Source: Burkholderiales bacterium (GTDB lineage Bacteria > Pseudomonadota > Gammaproteobacteria > Burkholderiales > Burkholderiaceae_C). From it: a stretch of 64,000 nucleotides of DNA. A program made the translations under genes and the position numbers. The DNA lies in the NCBI GenBank assembly GCA_016213205.1, contig JACRAZ010000107.1, positions 87,158-151,157 of the forward strand, read 5' to 3'. Shown here piece by piece: positions 9,188 through 17,302 of the stretch. Each line of letters begins with the position of its first letter. The first letter of the stretch is position 1. The notes under the pieces were generated by a model. The model was not told the origin of the DNA and did not search any database. It saw only the letters and a list, made by a program, of their open reading frames with translations.

Positions 9188-9425
9188 GCACCGCGCCGGG
9201 CCTGGCTAGAATCCGCCTCGGTCGGCAGTTCACCCAGGCGTTGCCGCGCGGCACCACCGCGAGCTAAACCTGCCCTCGCCCGCCCCTCGCGGGGCCGCGA
9301 GACCCTCCGCCCCTTGCGTCAACCGGCTGGCCCGTCACGGGCACCCGTCTCGCGTGCGCACAGGCTGGAAGCCGGCAACCGCCAGCGCCCTTCGCCGGGC
9401 ACCGTGCGCGCGTGGAGGACATGCC

Positions 9426-10034
9426 ATGAGCCGTTTGCCCTTGTCGATCACCCTGCCCGATGCGTCGCAGTTCGCGCGTGCGCTGGGCCAGGCCCTGAAG
9501 ACCCGCCATGCCGCCGGCCTGCCACCGCCCGGGCATGTGGAACTGCTGAACCACGTGGCCCGCGCGCTGGGCCACCGCAACCTGCAGGCCCTGCAGCAGG
9601 CGCGGCCACCGGCCCTGCCGCGGCCACCGCTGGCCGCCGAGGACCTGCCACCCCCGCTGCCGCTGAGCACGCATGCCCGCAAGGCGTTGATGCAGTTCGA
9701 TTCACGTGGCCAGCTGCTGCGCTGGCCAAACAAGTACAGCGTGCAGAAGCTCGCGCTGTGGGTGCTGTGGTCGCAGTTCGATGGACGCCGCGTCTATGCC
9801 GAAGCCGAGGTCAACGAGATCCTGAAGGCCGCCCACCGCTACGGCGACCATGCCACGCTGCGGCGCGAGCTGGTCAACCACCACCTGCTCACGCGCAAGA
9901 GCGATTGCTCCGAATACCGCAAGCTGCCCGCGCGGCCGGACGATGAGGCCCGTGCCCTGCTGGGCGCCTGGCGACGGATGCTGCGCAGCCGCTTGGCCGC
10001 GCCGGATCACAATGCGAGGAACGTGCGCCGGTAG
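9426..10034 (+). CDS. DUF2087 domain protein with glyoxalase-superfamily-like N-terminus
   Basis: 202 residues. The C-terminal part (about 80-160) resembles DUF2087: LMQFDSRGQLLRWPNKYSVQ, then VYAEAEVNEILKAAHRYGDH and RRELVNHHLLTRK, a winged-helix-like arrangement that suggests nucleic-acid binding. The first 60 residues (FARALGQALKTR, HVELLNHVARALGHRNLQAL) resemble the small helical domain found at the start of glyoxalase-superfamily proteins. ATG 9426 is preceded by GGAGG at a good distance. The last 28 bases overlap the end of the convergent orn gene. Function unknown; the domain reading is tentative. Confidence 0.75.
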   Translation: MSRLPLSITLPDASQFARALGQALKTRHAAGLPPPGHVELLNHVARALGHRNLQALQQARPPALPRPPLAAEDLPPPLPLSTHARKALMQFDSRGQLLRWPNKYSVQKLALWVLWSQFDGRRVYAEAEVNEILKAAHRYGDHATLRRELVNHHLLTRKSDCSEYRKLPARPDDEARALLGAWRRMLRSRLAAPDHNARNVRR

Positions 10035-10591
10035 TGCAGCAGCTCGTCGATGGACTCATGGATGTCGGCCAGCGCGGTGTGCGCCTGCGCCTTCTTGAAG
10101 CCGTCCAGCACCGCAGGCTTCCAGCGCCTGGCCAGCTCCTTCAGGGTGCTGACATCGAGGTTGCGGTAGTGGAAGAAGGCCTCGAGCTCGGGCATGTCCT
10201 TCGCGAGAAAGCGGCGGTCCTGGCAGATCGAATTGCCGCACATCGGGCTCTTGCCGGCCGGCACGTACTGCTTCAGCCACGCGATCACCTCGGCCTGGGC
10301 CCGGGCCTCGTCCACCGTGGAGGCCTTCACCCGGTCGATCAGGCCGCTGCGGCCGTGCGTGCCCTTGTTCCAGGCATCCATCGCGTCGAGCGTGGCGTCG
10401 CTCTGGTGGATGGCGAACACGGGGCCCTCGACGCGCTGGGTCAGCTGCGCATCGGTGACGACCACCGCGATCTCGATGATGCGGTCGGTGGTGGGTGACA
10501 GGCCGGTCATCTCCAGGTCGATCCAGATCAGGTTCTGGTCGCTGGGCGCCAACGTGGCAACAGGGGTGGGGGTTTGCTCGGGCAGGCTCAT
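10007..10591 (-). CDS. orn: Oligoribonuclease
   Basis: 194 residues. 3'-5' exoribonuclease of the DEDDh family that degrades dinucleotides such as pGpG, the end product of c-di-GMP breakdown. Motifs seen: IWIDLEMTGL (first Asp/Glu pair), GNSICQDRRFL (second Asp) and AHTALADIHES with the His and last Asp. An N-terminal extension of about 18 residues precedes the usual family start. It is divergent from the M48 protease gene, with 33 bases between the starts, and ends inside the DUF2087 gene. Relevant to the c-di-GMP gene cluster at 47-52 kb only by general pathway knowledge. Confidence 0.95.
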   Translation of the reverse strand: MSLPEQTPTPVATLAPSDQNLIWIDLEMTGLSPTTDRIIEIAVVVTDAQLTQRVEGPVFAIHQSDATLDAMDAWNKGTHGRSGLIDRVKASTVDEARAQAEVIAWLKQYVPAGKSPMCGNSICQDRRFLAKDMPELEAFFHYRNLDVSTLKELARRWKPAVLDGFKKAQAHTALADIHESIDELLHYRRTFLAL

Positions 10592-10624
10592 GCGGCAATT
10601 GTCGCAGCCCTACACTTCGCACCC

Positions 10625-11896
10625 ATGTCGTCCTCCCTGCTCACGTTGCTGTTTGCCACCGCGCTGGTGGTCTCGCTGGCCGTCAAGCTGTGGCTGGCTT
10701 CGCGCCAGATGCGCCACGTGGCGGCCCACCGGGCGGCCGTGCCGCCGGCCTTTCGAGCCACGGTGTCGCTCGCCGCGCATCAGCGTGCAGCCGACTACAC
10801 GCTGGCCAAGGGCCGCTTCGGCATCCTGGCCACCGCTTTCGCCAGCACCGTGCTGCTGGGCTGGACGCTGCTGGGCGGGCTGGACCAGCTGAATGCGCTG
10901 CTGCTGAACACCGTGCAGCCGCGCTTCGGCGACATGGCCTATCAGCTCGCCCTGCTGGCCGCCTTCACGCTGATCGGCGGCCTGCTGGACCTGCCCTTCG
11001 AGCTGTGGAGCACCTTCCGCATCGAGCAGCAGTTCGGCTTCAACCGCACGACACCGCGCCTGTATGTCGTCGACCTGCTCAAGGGCCTGGCGGTGGGCGC
11101 GGTGATCGGCCTGCCGCTGGCCGCGCTGATCCTGTGGATCATGGGCGCCACGGGTCGCTGGTGGTGGTTGTGGGCGTGGGGCGCGTGGGCGGCCTTCAAC
11201 CTGCTGATCATGGTGCTGTACCCCACCGTGATCGCCCCCTTGTTCAACAAGTTCGAGCCGCTGGCCGACGCCTCGCTGGCCGAACGCGTGCAGGCCCTGA
11301 TGAAGCGCTGCGGCTTCGCCGCCAAGGGCCTGTTCGTGATGGACGGCAGCCGGCGCTCGGCCCACGGCAACGCCTACTTCACCGGCCTGGGCGCGGCCAA
11401 GCGCGTGGTGTTCTTCGACACCCTGCTGGCCAAGCTCTCGCCCGGCGAGGTGGAGGCCGTGCTGGCGCACGAGCTGGGCCACTTCAAGCACCGTCATGTC
11501 ACCAAGCGCATCGTGATGATGATGCTGATGAGCCTGGCCGGCCTCGCGCTGCTGGGCTGGCTGGCGGGCCAGAGCGGCTTCTACACGGGCCTGGGCGTGC
11601 AGCCCAACATCGGCACCCCCAACGATGCATTGGCGCTGCTGCTGTTCATGATCGTGGTGCCGGTGTTCGGCTTCTTTGCGTCGCCACTGATGGCGCTGCT
11701 GTCGCGCCGCCACGAATTCCAGGCCGATGCCTATGCCTGCGCGCAGGCCGACGGCTCGGCGCTGGCCAGCGCGCTGATCAAGCTGCACGAGGACAACGCA
11801 TCGACGCTCACACCCGACCCGCTGTACGTGCGCTTCTACTACTCCCACCCGCCGGCTGGGGAACGGCTGGCGGCCCTGACGCTGCAGCCGAGGTGA
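10625..11896 (+). CDS. M48 family (Ste24-like) membrane metalloprotease
   Basis: 423 residues. Integral membrane zinc protease; the zinc motif HELGH is at residues 282-286 (AVLAHELGHFKHRHV), with the third ligand probably in RRHEFQADAYA. At least four hydrophobic segments are visible, including SSLLTLLFATALVVSLAVKL at the N-terminus and the N-terminal CAAX-protease type domain FELWSTFRIEQQFGFNRTTP. Bacterial relatives take part in membrane protein quality control. ATG 10625 follows CACCC without a strong ribosome site. Next gene starts eight bases after its stop, so the two probably share a transcript. Confidence 0.9.
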   Translation: MSSSLLTLLFATALVVSLAVKLWLASRQMRHVAAHRAAVPPAFRATVSLAAHQRAADYTLAKGRFGILATAFASTVLLGWTLLGGLDQLNALLLNTVQPRFGDMAYQLALLAAFTLIGGLLDLPFELWSTFRIEQQFGFNRTTPRLYVVDLLKGLAVGAVIGLPLAALILWIMGATGRWWWLWAWGAWAAFNLLIMVLYPTVIAPLFNKFEPLADASLAERVQALMKRCGFAAKGLFVMDGSRRSAHGNAYFTGLGAAKRVVFFDTLLAKLSPGEVEAVLAHELGHFKHRHVTKRIVMMMLMSLAGLALLGWLAGQSGFYTGLGVQPNIGTPNDALALLLFMIVVPVFGFFASPLMALLSRRHEFQADAYACAQADGSALASALIKLHEDNASTLTPDPLYVRFYYSHPPAGERLAALTLQPR

Positions 11897-11903
11897 TCCG
11901 ACC

Positions 11904-12239
11904 ATGGATGACGATCTCACACGCCGCCACTGCCAGCCGCTGGAAGGCCACGCGGCAATGACCGCGGACGAAGTGGCCGCCCACCTGCCCCGGGTGCCGG
12001 GCTGGCGCCTGGCCGACGGGGCCATCGAGAAGCGATTCGACTTCCCCGACTTCCATCGCACCATGGGCTTCGTCAATGCGCTGGCCTGGGTGGCCAACCA
12101 GGAAGACCACCACCCGGAGCTCGCGGTGGGCTATGGCCGCTGCACCGTGCGCTTCAACACGCACTCGGTGCAGGGCCTGTCGATCAACGACTTCATCTGC
12201 GCGGCCAAGGTGGATGCCTTGCTGAGCCGCGACGCATGA
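11904..12239 (+). CDS. 4a-hydroxytetrahydrobiopterin dehydratase (pterin-4-alpha-carbinolamine dehydratase)
   Basis: 111 residues. Recycles the pterin cofactor of phenylalanine hydroxylase. The family signature NQEDHHPELAVGYGRCTVRF is present near residues 63-82, together with the N-terminal MTADEVAAHLPRVPGW. Bacterial members are often named PhhB, but no phenylalanine hydroxylase gene lies in this window. The last four bases overlap the rsgA start (ATGA), so translation is probably coupled. Confidence 0.9.
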   Translation: MDDDLTRRHCQPLEGHAAMTADEVAAHLPRVPGWRLADGAIEKRFDFPDFHRTMGFVNALAWVANQEDHHPELAVGYGRCTVRFNTHSVQGLSINDFICAAKVDALLSRDA

Positions 12240-13135
12240 CGGCACAAGCCCCCAACGGACGGGTGGTCGGCGCCCACGGCCGGCACTTCATGGTCGAGGC
12301 GAGCGATGGCCGCCGCCTGATCTGCCACCCCCGCGGCAAGAAGAGCGACTGCGTCGTCGGCGACCGGGTGCACTGGCAACCCGCTGGCGACGAGGGCGTG
12401 ATCGAGCGCATCGCCGAGCGCCGCAACCTGCTGTTCCGCCAGGACGAGTGGCGCAGCAAGTCCTTTGCGGCCAACCTCGACCAGTTGCTGATCCTGGTCG
12501 CGGCCGAGCCGATGTACGCCGAGACCCAGCTGGCCCGCGCGCTGATCGCGGCGGAGCAGGCCGGCATCCCGTCGCTGATCGTGCTGAACAAGATCGATCT
12601 TCCGCAGGCCGAGGCGGCGCGCCAGCGGCTGGCTCCCTATCGCGCGATGGGCGTGGCCGTGCTCGAATGTTCGCTGAAGGCCCGCGGCGACGAGGCCATC
12701 GCGTTGCTGGGGCCGCACCTGCTGGACCGCGCGACGCTGGTGCTGGGCCCCAGCGGCATGGGCAAGAGCACGCTCATCAACCGCATGGTGCCCGCTGCCG
12801 CCGCGCAGGTGGGCGAGATCTCGCAGGCCCTGAACAGCGGCCGCCACACCACCACCACGACCACCTGGTACTGGCTGGACGACGAGCGCCGCAGCGCGCT
12901 GATCGATTCCCCGGGCTTCCAGGAGTTCGGCCTGCGCCAGGTGGCCAGCGCCGACCTGCCTCGCTGGATGCCCGATCTGGGCCGGCATGCCGGCGAGTGC
13001 CGCTTCTACAACTGCACCCACCTGCACGAGCCCGGCTGTGGCGTGCGTGCCGCGCTCGAGCGTGGCGAGATCAGCGCCTCGCGTTACCGCATCTACCAGG
13101 AACTGCACGCCGAGTTGTCGGCGACACGCTGGTAG
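12236..13135 (+). CDS. rsgA: Ribosome small subunit-dependent GTPase A
   Basis: 299 residues. Circularly permuted GTPase that helps mature the 30S subunit. The order is an OB-fold (residues 1-75), then the G4 motif LNKIDL, the P-loop GPSGMGKSTLIN, and G3 DSPGFQEFGL, followed by the zinc knuckle CRFYNCTHLHEPGC near residue 257. This permuted order is diagnostic. Starts inside the end of the pterin dehydratase gene. It converges with the CobD/CbiB-like gene nine bases later. Confidence 0.95.
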   Translation: MTAQAPNGRVVGAHGRHFMVEASDGRRLICHPRGKKSDCVVGDRVHWQPAGDEGVIERIAERRNLLFRQDEWRSKSFAANLDQLLILVAAEPMYAETQLARALIAAEQAGIPSLIVLNKIDLPQAEAARQRLAPYRAMGVAVLECSLKARGDEAIALLGPHLLDRATLVLGPSGMGKSTLINRMVPAAAAQVGEISQALNSGRHTTTTTTWYWLDDERRSALIDSPGFQEFGLRQVASADLPRWMPDLGRHAGECRFYNCTHLHEPGCGVRAALERGEISASRYRIYQELHAELSATRW

Positions 13136-13144
13136 CGCCCGGGC

Positions 13145-14131
13145 TCAGCCCACCAGGTTGGCCAGGGTCAGCAGGGCCACCAGCAGCATCCACAACACGA
13201 CCGAACGCCACACCAGCCCGACCACGCTGCGCAGGTGGCCCATTTGCGGAGGCACACCGGCGGTGGAGCCTTCGGCGCCCGGCGTGTCCGTCGGCCCCGC
13301 CTCGAAGGTGCGCGAGCGATCGGGCGTGACGCCGGGCGCGGCATCGCCGCCCAGTTGCACCCCCACGGCACCGGCGGCTGCCGCGAGGATCACGCCCTCG
13401 TTGGCATGCTTCCACAGCGCGGCGTCGCGCCGCCAGCTGTTGATCGCCTCTTCGAAGTTACCCACCACCGCGAAGCCGAAGGCCGTCAGCCGCGCCGGCA
13501 CGTGATCGATCAGCGCGAACATCTGCTGCGAGATGCGCATCAAGCGGTCATTGGCCGGGACCCCCAGCGCCTTGCTGGGGAAGGTCCAGTATCGGCTGGC
13601 GAACTCGGCCATGCGGTACAGCACCGCACCCAGCGGCCCCAGCCCCAGCGTGGACAGCAGCACGAACCAGAAGAACACGCCGAACACATGGCGGTGCGCC
13701 GCCAGCAGGGCGTGCTCGATCACATGGCGCATCAGCTCGGTGCGGGGCAGTTCGCTCGCATCCAGGTGTCGCCACTCGGCGAGCAGGCGGCGCGCCTCGA
13801 ACTCGTCCCCACGGTCCAGCGCGTCGCGGATGTCGGTGAAGTAGTGGCTGAACTGCCGGAACCCCAGCGTGAGGTAGAGCACGGCCACGTTGAACAGCAG
13901 CGACAACAGCAGGCTGTTGTGGTGCACCAGCAGGTACAGCGCCGCGATCGCGAGCCCGGGCGTCAGCACCGACACGCACCACACCACCCAGGCATGGTGC
14001 TCGCGGCCGGCATCGAAGTTGCGCCCCGTCCAGCTGACCCAGGTCACCAGCGCATGGTGCACCCAGTTGTCGCGTGGCAGCGGCTTGAGCTGCTCGATCA
14101 CCAGCGCAAACAGGACGGCAAAGAAACTCAT
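13145..14131 (-). CDS. CobD/CbiB family membrane protein
   Basis: 328 residues. Membrane protein related to CbiB, which attaches aminopropanol to the corrin ring, and to AmpE-like proteins. Seen: start MSFFAVLFALVIEQLKPL, hydrophobic segments around 50-90, 150-175 and at the C-terminus (VVLWMLLVALLTLANLVG), plus the family stretch DHVPARLTAFGFAVVGNFEEA. No other cobalamin genes are nearby, so a role in B12 synthesis is doubtful; in Burkholderiales this paralogue usually stands alone. Annotated by family only. Confidence 0.85.
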   Translation of the reverse strand: MSFFAVLFALVIEQLKPLPRDNWVHHALVTWVSWTGRNFDAGREHHAWVVWCVSVLTPGLAIAALYLLVHHNSLLLSLLFNVAVLYLTLGFRQFSHYFTDIRDALDRGDEFEARRLLAEWRHLDASELPRTELMRHVIEHALLAAHRHVFGVFFWFVLLSTLGLGPLGAVLYRMAEFASRYWTFPSKALGVPANDRLMRISQQMFALIDHVPARLTAFGFAVVGNFEEAINSWRRDAALWKHANEGVILAAAAGAVGVQLGGDAAPGVTPDRSRTFEAGPTDTPGAEGSTAGVPPQMGHLRSVVGLVWRSVVLWMLLVALLTLANLVG

Positions 14132-14205
14132 CGCCGCGCATCATACCCACCGCCCCGCCTGGGCTTGAGCAGCGTCAGGCCTGCCGGACCCGCAGGGCCA
14201 CGGAC

Positions 14206-14907
14206 TCAGGCCGACAGGAAGCGGTACAGGTTGCGCAGCATCGCGGCTGTCGCGCCCCAGATGAAGTAGTCGCGCGCCTGGCCATCATCGCCGCGTGAGG
14301 TCCAGGGCATGGACAGGAACTGCCGTGTGTCGCCCGCAAACTCGACGCGGTGCCGGCGGTGGTGGGCCGGCGTCATCAGGAAGCTCAGCGGCACCTCGAA
14401 GGCTTCGGCCACCTCGAAGTCGTCCGGGGTCAACTGGAAGCCTGGCCGCACCAGCGCCACCACGGGGGTCACGACATAGCTGGTCACGGTGGTGTAGTGC
14501 GGCATCGCGCCGATCACCTGCACGTGTTCGCGCCGCAGGCCGACCTCTTCCTCGGTCTCGCGCAGCGCGGTGGCGACGGCGTCGGCGTCGTGTGCCTCGG
14601 CGCCCCCGCCGGGAAAGCTGATCTGGCCGGCATGGTCGCGCAGATGGTCGGTGCGCCGCGTGAGCAGCACCTGCAGGCCATGTTCGCGCTCGACCAGCGG
14701 CACCAGCACCGAGGCCGCGCGCGGCTCGCGCTCGAAGAAGCGACGCCCGTCTCCGGGCAGTTCGGGTGCCCACACCGGCGGGGCTGCGAATCGTTCACGC
14801 AGCGCCTGCGGCGTCATCCGCTCCGGGGCCACCGGCGGCAGGTGGTCGTCGACGCCGATCACCGGGATCGCCTGCGGGTTGGTGATGCGGGGCACAGGCA
14901 AGCTCAT
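14206..14907 (-). CDS. CoA pyrophosphatase-type Nudix hydrolase
   Basis: 233 residues. The Nudix box runs from GGGAEAHDADAVATALRETE into EEVGL (about residues 99-123), and it is preceded by the CoA-specific pattern LLTRRTDHLRDHAGQISFPG. Family members cleave CoA and oxidised CoA to phosphopantetheine and adenosine bisphosphate. An N-terminal extension of about 60 residues carries no motif I recognise. The stop lies 73 bases from the CobD/CbiB-like gene on the same strand, and the start lies just beyond the rplS terminator, so it has its own transcription unit. Confidence 0.9.
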   Translation of the reverse strand: MSLPVPRITNPQAIPVIGVDDHLPPVAPERMTPQALRERFAAPPVWAPELPGDGRRFFEREPRAASVLVPLVEREHGLQVLLTRRTDHLRDHAGQISFPGGGAEAHDADAVATALRETEEEVGLRREHVQVIGAMPHYTTVTSYVVTPVVALVRPGFQLTPDDFEVAEAFEVPLSFLMTPAHHRRHRVEFAGDTRQFLSMPWTSRGDDGQARDYFIWGATAAMLRNLYRFLSA

Positions 14908-14930
14908 GCGTGCAGGATATCGCGGGCATG

Positions 14931-14955
14931 AAAAAGCCGCCCCGGGGGCGGCTTC
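14931..14955 (-). terminator. Rho-independent terminator of the rpsP-rimM-trmD-rplS operon
   Basis: Read on the minus strand, AAGCCGCC pairs with GGCGGCTT around a short CG loop and is followed by TTTTT. It starts about 25 bases after the rplS stop codon. Stem and T-run together are the textbook form. Confidence 0.85.
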
Positions 14956-14978
14956 TCGAGCATGCGCTGGGGCACGGC

Positions 14979-15332
14979 TCAGCTGAGCTTTTCCTTGATG
15001 CGCGCGGACTTGCCGGAACGCTGGCGCAGGTAGTACAGCTTGGCGCGACGCACATCACCGCGACGCTTGACTTCGATCGACGAAATCAGCGGGCTGTAAA
15101 GCTGGAAGGTCCGCTCGACGCCTTCGCCGCTGGAGATCTTGCGCACGATGAAGCTGGAATTCAGCCCCCGGTTGCGCTTGGCGATCACCACGCCTTCGTA
15201 GGCCTGCACGCGCTTGCGGTTGCCTTCGACGACGTTGACGTTCACGATCACGGTGTCGCCGGGCGCAAATGCCGGGACGGTCTTGTTCAGGCGAGTAATC
15301 TCTTCCTGCTCGAGGGTGCGGATCAGGTCCAC
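14979..15332 (-). CDS. rplS: 50S ribosomal protein L19
   Basis: 117 residues, the usual length. Conserved L19 blocks are PAFAPGDTVIVNVNVVEG, RVQAYEGVVIAKRNRGLNSS and FQLYSPLISSIEVKRRGDVR. L19 sits at the 30S-50S interface. Last gene of the ribosomal operon, ending just before a strong terminator. A consensus -10 box overlapping the end of trmD suggests it also has an internal promoter. Confidence 0.98.
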   Translation of the reverse strand: MDLIRTLEQEEITRLNKTVPAFAPGDTVIVNVNVVEGNRKRVQAYEGVVIAKRNRGLNSSFIVRKISSGEGVERTFQLYSPLISSIEVKRRGDVRRAKLYYLRQRSGKSARIKEKLS

Positions 15333-15397
15333 TGGGGTTCTCCTACATGCGATCGTGCCGGCGCCAGGATGCCCGGTAGAGGATCGAAAAGCCTGCG

Positions 15398-15403
15398 ATT
15401 ATA
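15398..15403 (-). promoter_or_regulatory. Candidate internal promoter (-10 TATAAT) for rplS
   Basis: On the minus strand a perfect TATAAT overlaps the trmD stop codon (GGCATATAATCG) about 66 bases ahead of the L19 start. The -35 region is poor (ACGGAC at a 17-base spacing), so the call rests on the -10 box and its location. Confidence 0.4.
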
Positions 15404-16154
15404 TGCCAATCGAACGCAGGGTCCGTTCGTCCTGTTCGCTCAGGCGGCCGGCGGCCCGTGCAGCAGCGATCAGATCGGGCCGACGCTGCGCGGTCAGGCG
15501 CAGGGACTGGTCACGCCGCCAACGCGCGATCTCGGCATGGTGCCCCGACAGCAGCACCGCCGGCACCGGCAGCGGCCCCTCGTCCGTGGACAGCACTTCC
15601 GGGCGGCTGTAGTGCGGGCCTTCCAGCAGGCCATCCGAGAAGCTGTCCTGCTGGTGCGAGGGCGCGCTCAGCACCCCTGGCTGCAAGCGGGCCACGGCAT
15701 CCAGCAGGGCCAGCGCCGGCAACTCGCCGCCGGACAGCACGAAGTCCCCGAGGCTCAGTTCGCAGCGCACATGCCGGTCCAGGAACCGCTGATCGATGCC
15801 TTCGTAACGGCCACACAGCAGCACGGCGCCCGGCCCGCCCGCGAAGGCCTCCACCACCGCCTGCGTGATGCGCTGCCCGGTGGGCGTGAAATGCACCACC
15901 GGCACGGCTTGCGTGTCGCCGCGATCGGCCCGCACGGCGGCCAGGGCACGTTCCAGCGGCTCCGCCAGCATGACCATGCCGGGACCGCCGCCGTAGGGCC
16001 GGTCGTCGACCCGGCGGTACGCGTCCTCGGCATGGTCGCGCAGTGGCCACAGGTGCACGTCGACCTGTCCGGACTCGAAGGCACGCCGAGTGATCCCGTT
16101 CGCCAGGTGTGGCGCGAACAGTTCGGGGAACAGGGTGATGACGTCGAAACGCAT
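15399..16154 (-). CDS. trmD: tRNA (guanine-N1)-methyltransferase
   Basis: 251 residues. Makes m1G37 in tRNAs reading CNN codons and so prevents +1 frameshifting. SPOUT knot motifs are clear: YGGGPGMVML, LLCGRYEGIDQR and SLGDFVLSGGELPA, followed by the C-terminal HYSRPEV domain. Start MRFDVITLFPELF is the standard family start. Third gene of the operon, 22 bases downstream of rimM. Its stop codon is embedded in a possible promoter for rplS. Confidence 0.98.
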   Translation of the reverse strand: MRFDVITLFPELFAPHLANGITRRAFESGQVDVHLWPLRDHAEDAYRRVDDRPYGGGPGMVMLAEPLERALAAVRADRGDTQAVPVVHFTPTGQRITQAVVEAFAGGPGAVLLCGRYEGIDQRFLDRHVRCELSLGDFVLSGGELPALALLDAVARLQPGVLSAPSHQQDSFSDGLLEGPHYSRPEVLSTDEGPLPVPAVLLSGHHAEIARWRRDQSLRLTAQRRPDLIAAARAAGRLSEQDERTLRSIGI

Positions 16155-16176
16155 GCCGATGCCCGGCCGCAGGGCG

Positions 16177-16767
16177 CTAGTAGTCCAGACCCCAGTCGAC
16201 GGTGATGCGGCGCTCGGCCAGGTTCACGTCGTCCACGTAGGCGGCGACAAACGGGATCAGGCGTTCGCTGTCGTCAAGCGACGCCCCGGGCGCCGCATCC
16301 GGCCTGCGCACACGCAGCACGCTGTGAGCACCGGTGTCCAGCAGATCCGTCACCATGCCCAACTGGTGGCCCTCGCGGTTGACGACCTCCAGGCCGATCA
16401 GGTCGATCCAGTAGTACTCGCCATCGCCGGCAGTGGGAAAACTCGACCGGGCGATGAACAGGCGGGCGCCCTTCATCGCCTCGGCGGCACTGCGGTCGGG
16501 CACTTCCTGGGCCGCCGCGACAACGCCGTCACCATGCTCCTTGGCGTGCGTGATGCGCAGCAGCGGCGGCAGCGAGGCGGCTTTCGGGCCGATGGTTTCG
16601 GGCGGGCGCACGAACCAGCGGCGCGAGGAAAACAGGGCCTGGGGATCGGTGGAAAAAGGCTGAACGCGAATCCAGCCCTTGATGCCCCAGGCGCCGATCA
16701 CCCGACCGACCTCGACCGCATCGGCCGGGAAGGCCGGCTCATCGGAAGACCCCGGTGCGGCCGACAT
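16177..16767 (-). CDS. rimM: 16S rRNA maturation protein RimM
   Basis: 196 residues. Binds S19 and aids assembly of the 30S head. The N-terminal domain shows VEVGRVIGAWGIKGWIRVQP and the PRC-barrel C-terminal half shows GEYYWIDLIGLEVVN and RLIPFVAAYVDDVNL. ATG at 16767 is preceded by an in-frame GTG; the frame stays open far upstream but crosses rpsP, so the real start must lie near here. Second gene of the operon, 55 bases after rpsP. Confidence 0.95.
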   Translation of the reverse strand: MSAAPGSSDEPAFPADAVEVGRVIGAWGIKGWIRVQPFSTDPQALFSSRRWFVRPPETIGPKAASLPPLLRITHAKEHGDGVVAAAQEVPDRSAAEAMKGARLFIARSSFPTAGDGEYYWIDLIGLEVVNREGHQLGMVTDLLDTGAHSVLRVRRPDAAPGASLDDSERLIPFVAAYVDDVNLAERRITVDWGLDY

Positions 16768-16822
16768 CACGAAGGACGGCGCAGCGGGCGGGGTTGCCTG
16801 CAGGTCGGGGCCGACAGGTTGC

Positions 16823-17086
16823 TCAGGCCGCCGGAGCGACCTGGGCCTTGGCGGCATCGCCGACCAGGCGCTTGACGGTCGGCGACATCTGGGCGCCGAC
16901 ACCCGTCCAGTAGGTGACGCGGTCCAGCGCCACGCGCAGCGGCTGCTCGCCACCGGCGGCCATCGGGTTGTAGAACCCGACGCGCTCGAGGTAGCGACCA
17001 TCGCGGCGCTCGCGCGAATCGGCCACGACGATGTTGTAGAACGGGCGCTTCTTGGCGCCGCCACGAGCCAGTCGAATAACGACCAT
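16823..17086 (-). CDS. rpsP: 30S ribosomal protein S16
   Basis: 87 residues, standard length. MVVIRLARGGAKKRPFYNIV and the DGRYLERVGFYNPMA block identify it. S16 is required for 30S assembly. First gene of the rpsP-rimM-trmD-rplS operon. The reading frame continues open upstream for another 640 bases, but only the ATG at 17086 gives the family N-terminus, and a consensus -10 box lies 180 bases upstream. Confidence 0.98.
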   Translation of the reverse strand: MVVIRLARGGAKKRPFYNIVVADSRERRDGRYLERVGFYNPMAAGGEQPLRVALDRVTYWTGVGAQMSPTVKRLVGDAAKAQVAPAA

Positions 17087-17264
17087 GTTGATCTTCCGAA
17101 AAATCGTTGGCGACCATGCCAGCCAAGGAGACACTCGAGGCCGAACCGATCTAGTTCGCTGCCGGCGGCCCCCGCACCGGGTGCAGGAGATGGGCCATGC
17201 CTGGCAACACGCTTCGGCACCGTAGATACGCCGGTCTCCCAACCAGCCAGCGCCGAAACCGCGC

Positions 17265-17292
17265 ATTATAAACTGCATGTGATGTTTGACCA
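17265..17292 (-). promoter_or_regulatory. Probable sigma-70 promoter of the rpsP operon
   Basis: On the minus strand a perfect TATAAT lies at 17270-17265, preceded 16 bases upstream by TGGTCA (17292-17287), a weak -35 element. It gives a leader of about 170 bases before rpsP. The same AT-rich patch lies just ahead of the divergent GNAT gene and could serve both directions. Confidence 0.55.
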
Positions 17293-17302
17293 GAACCCAC
17301 GC

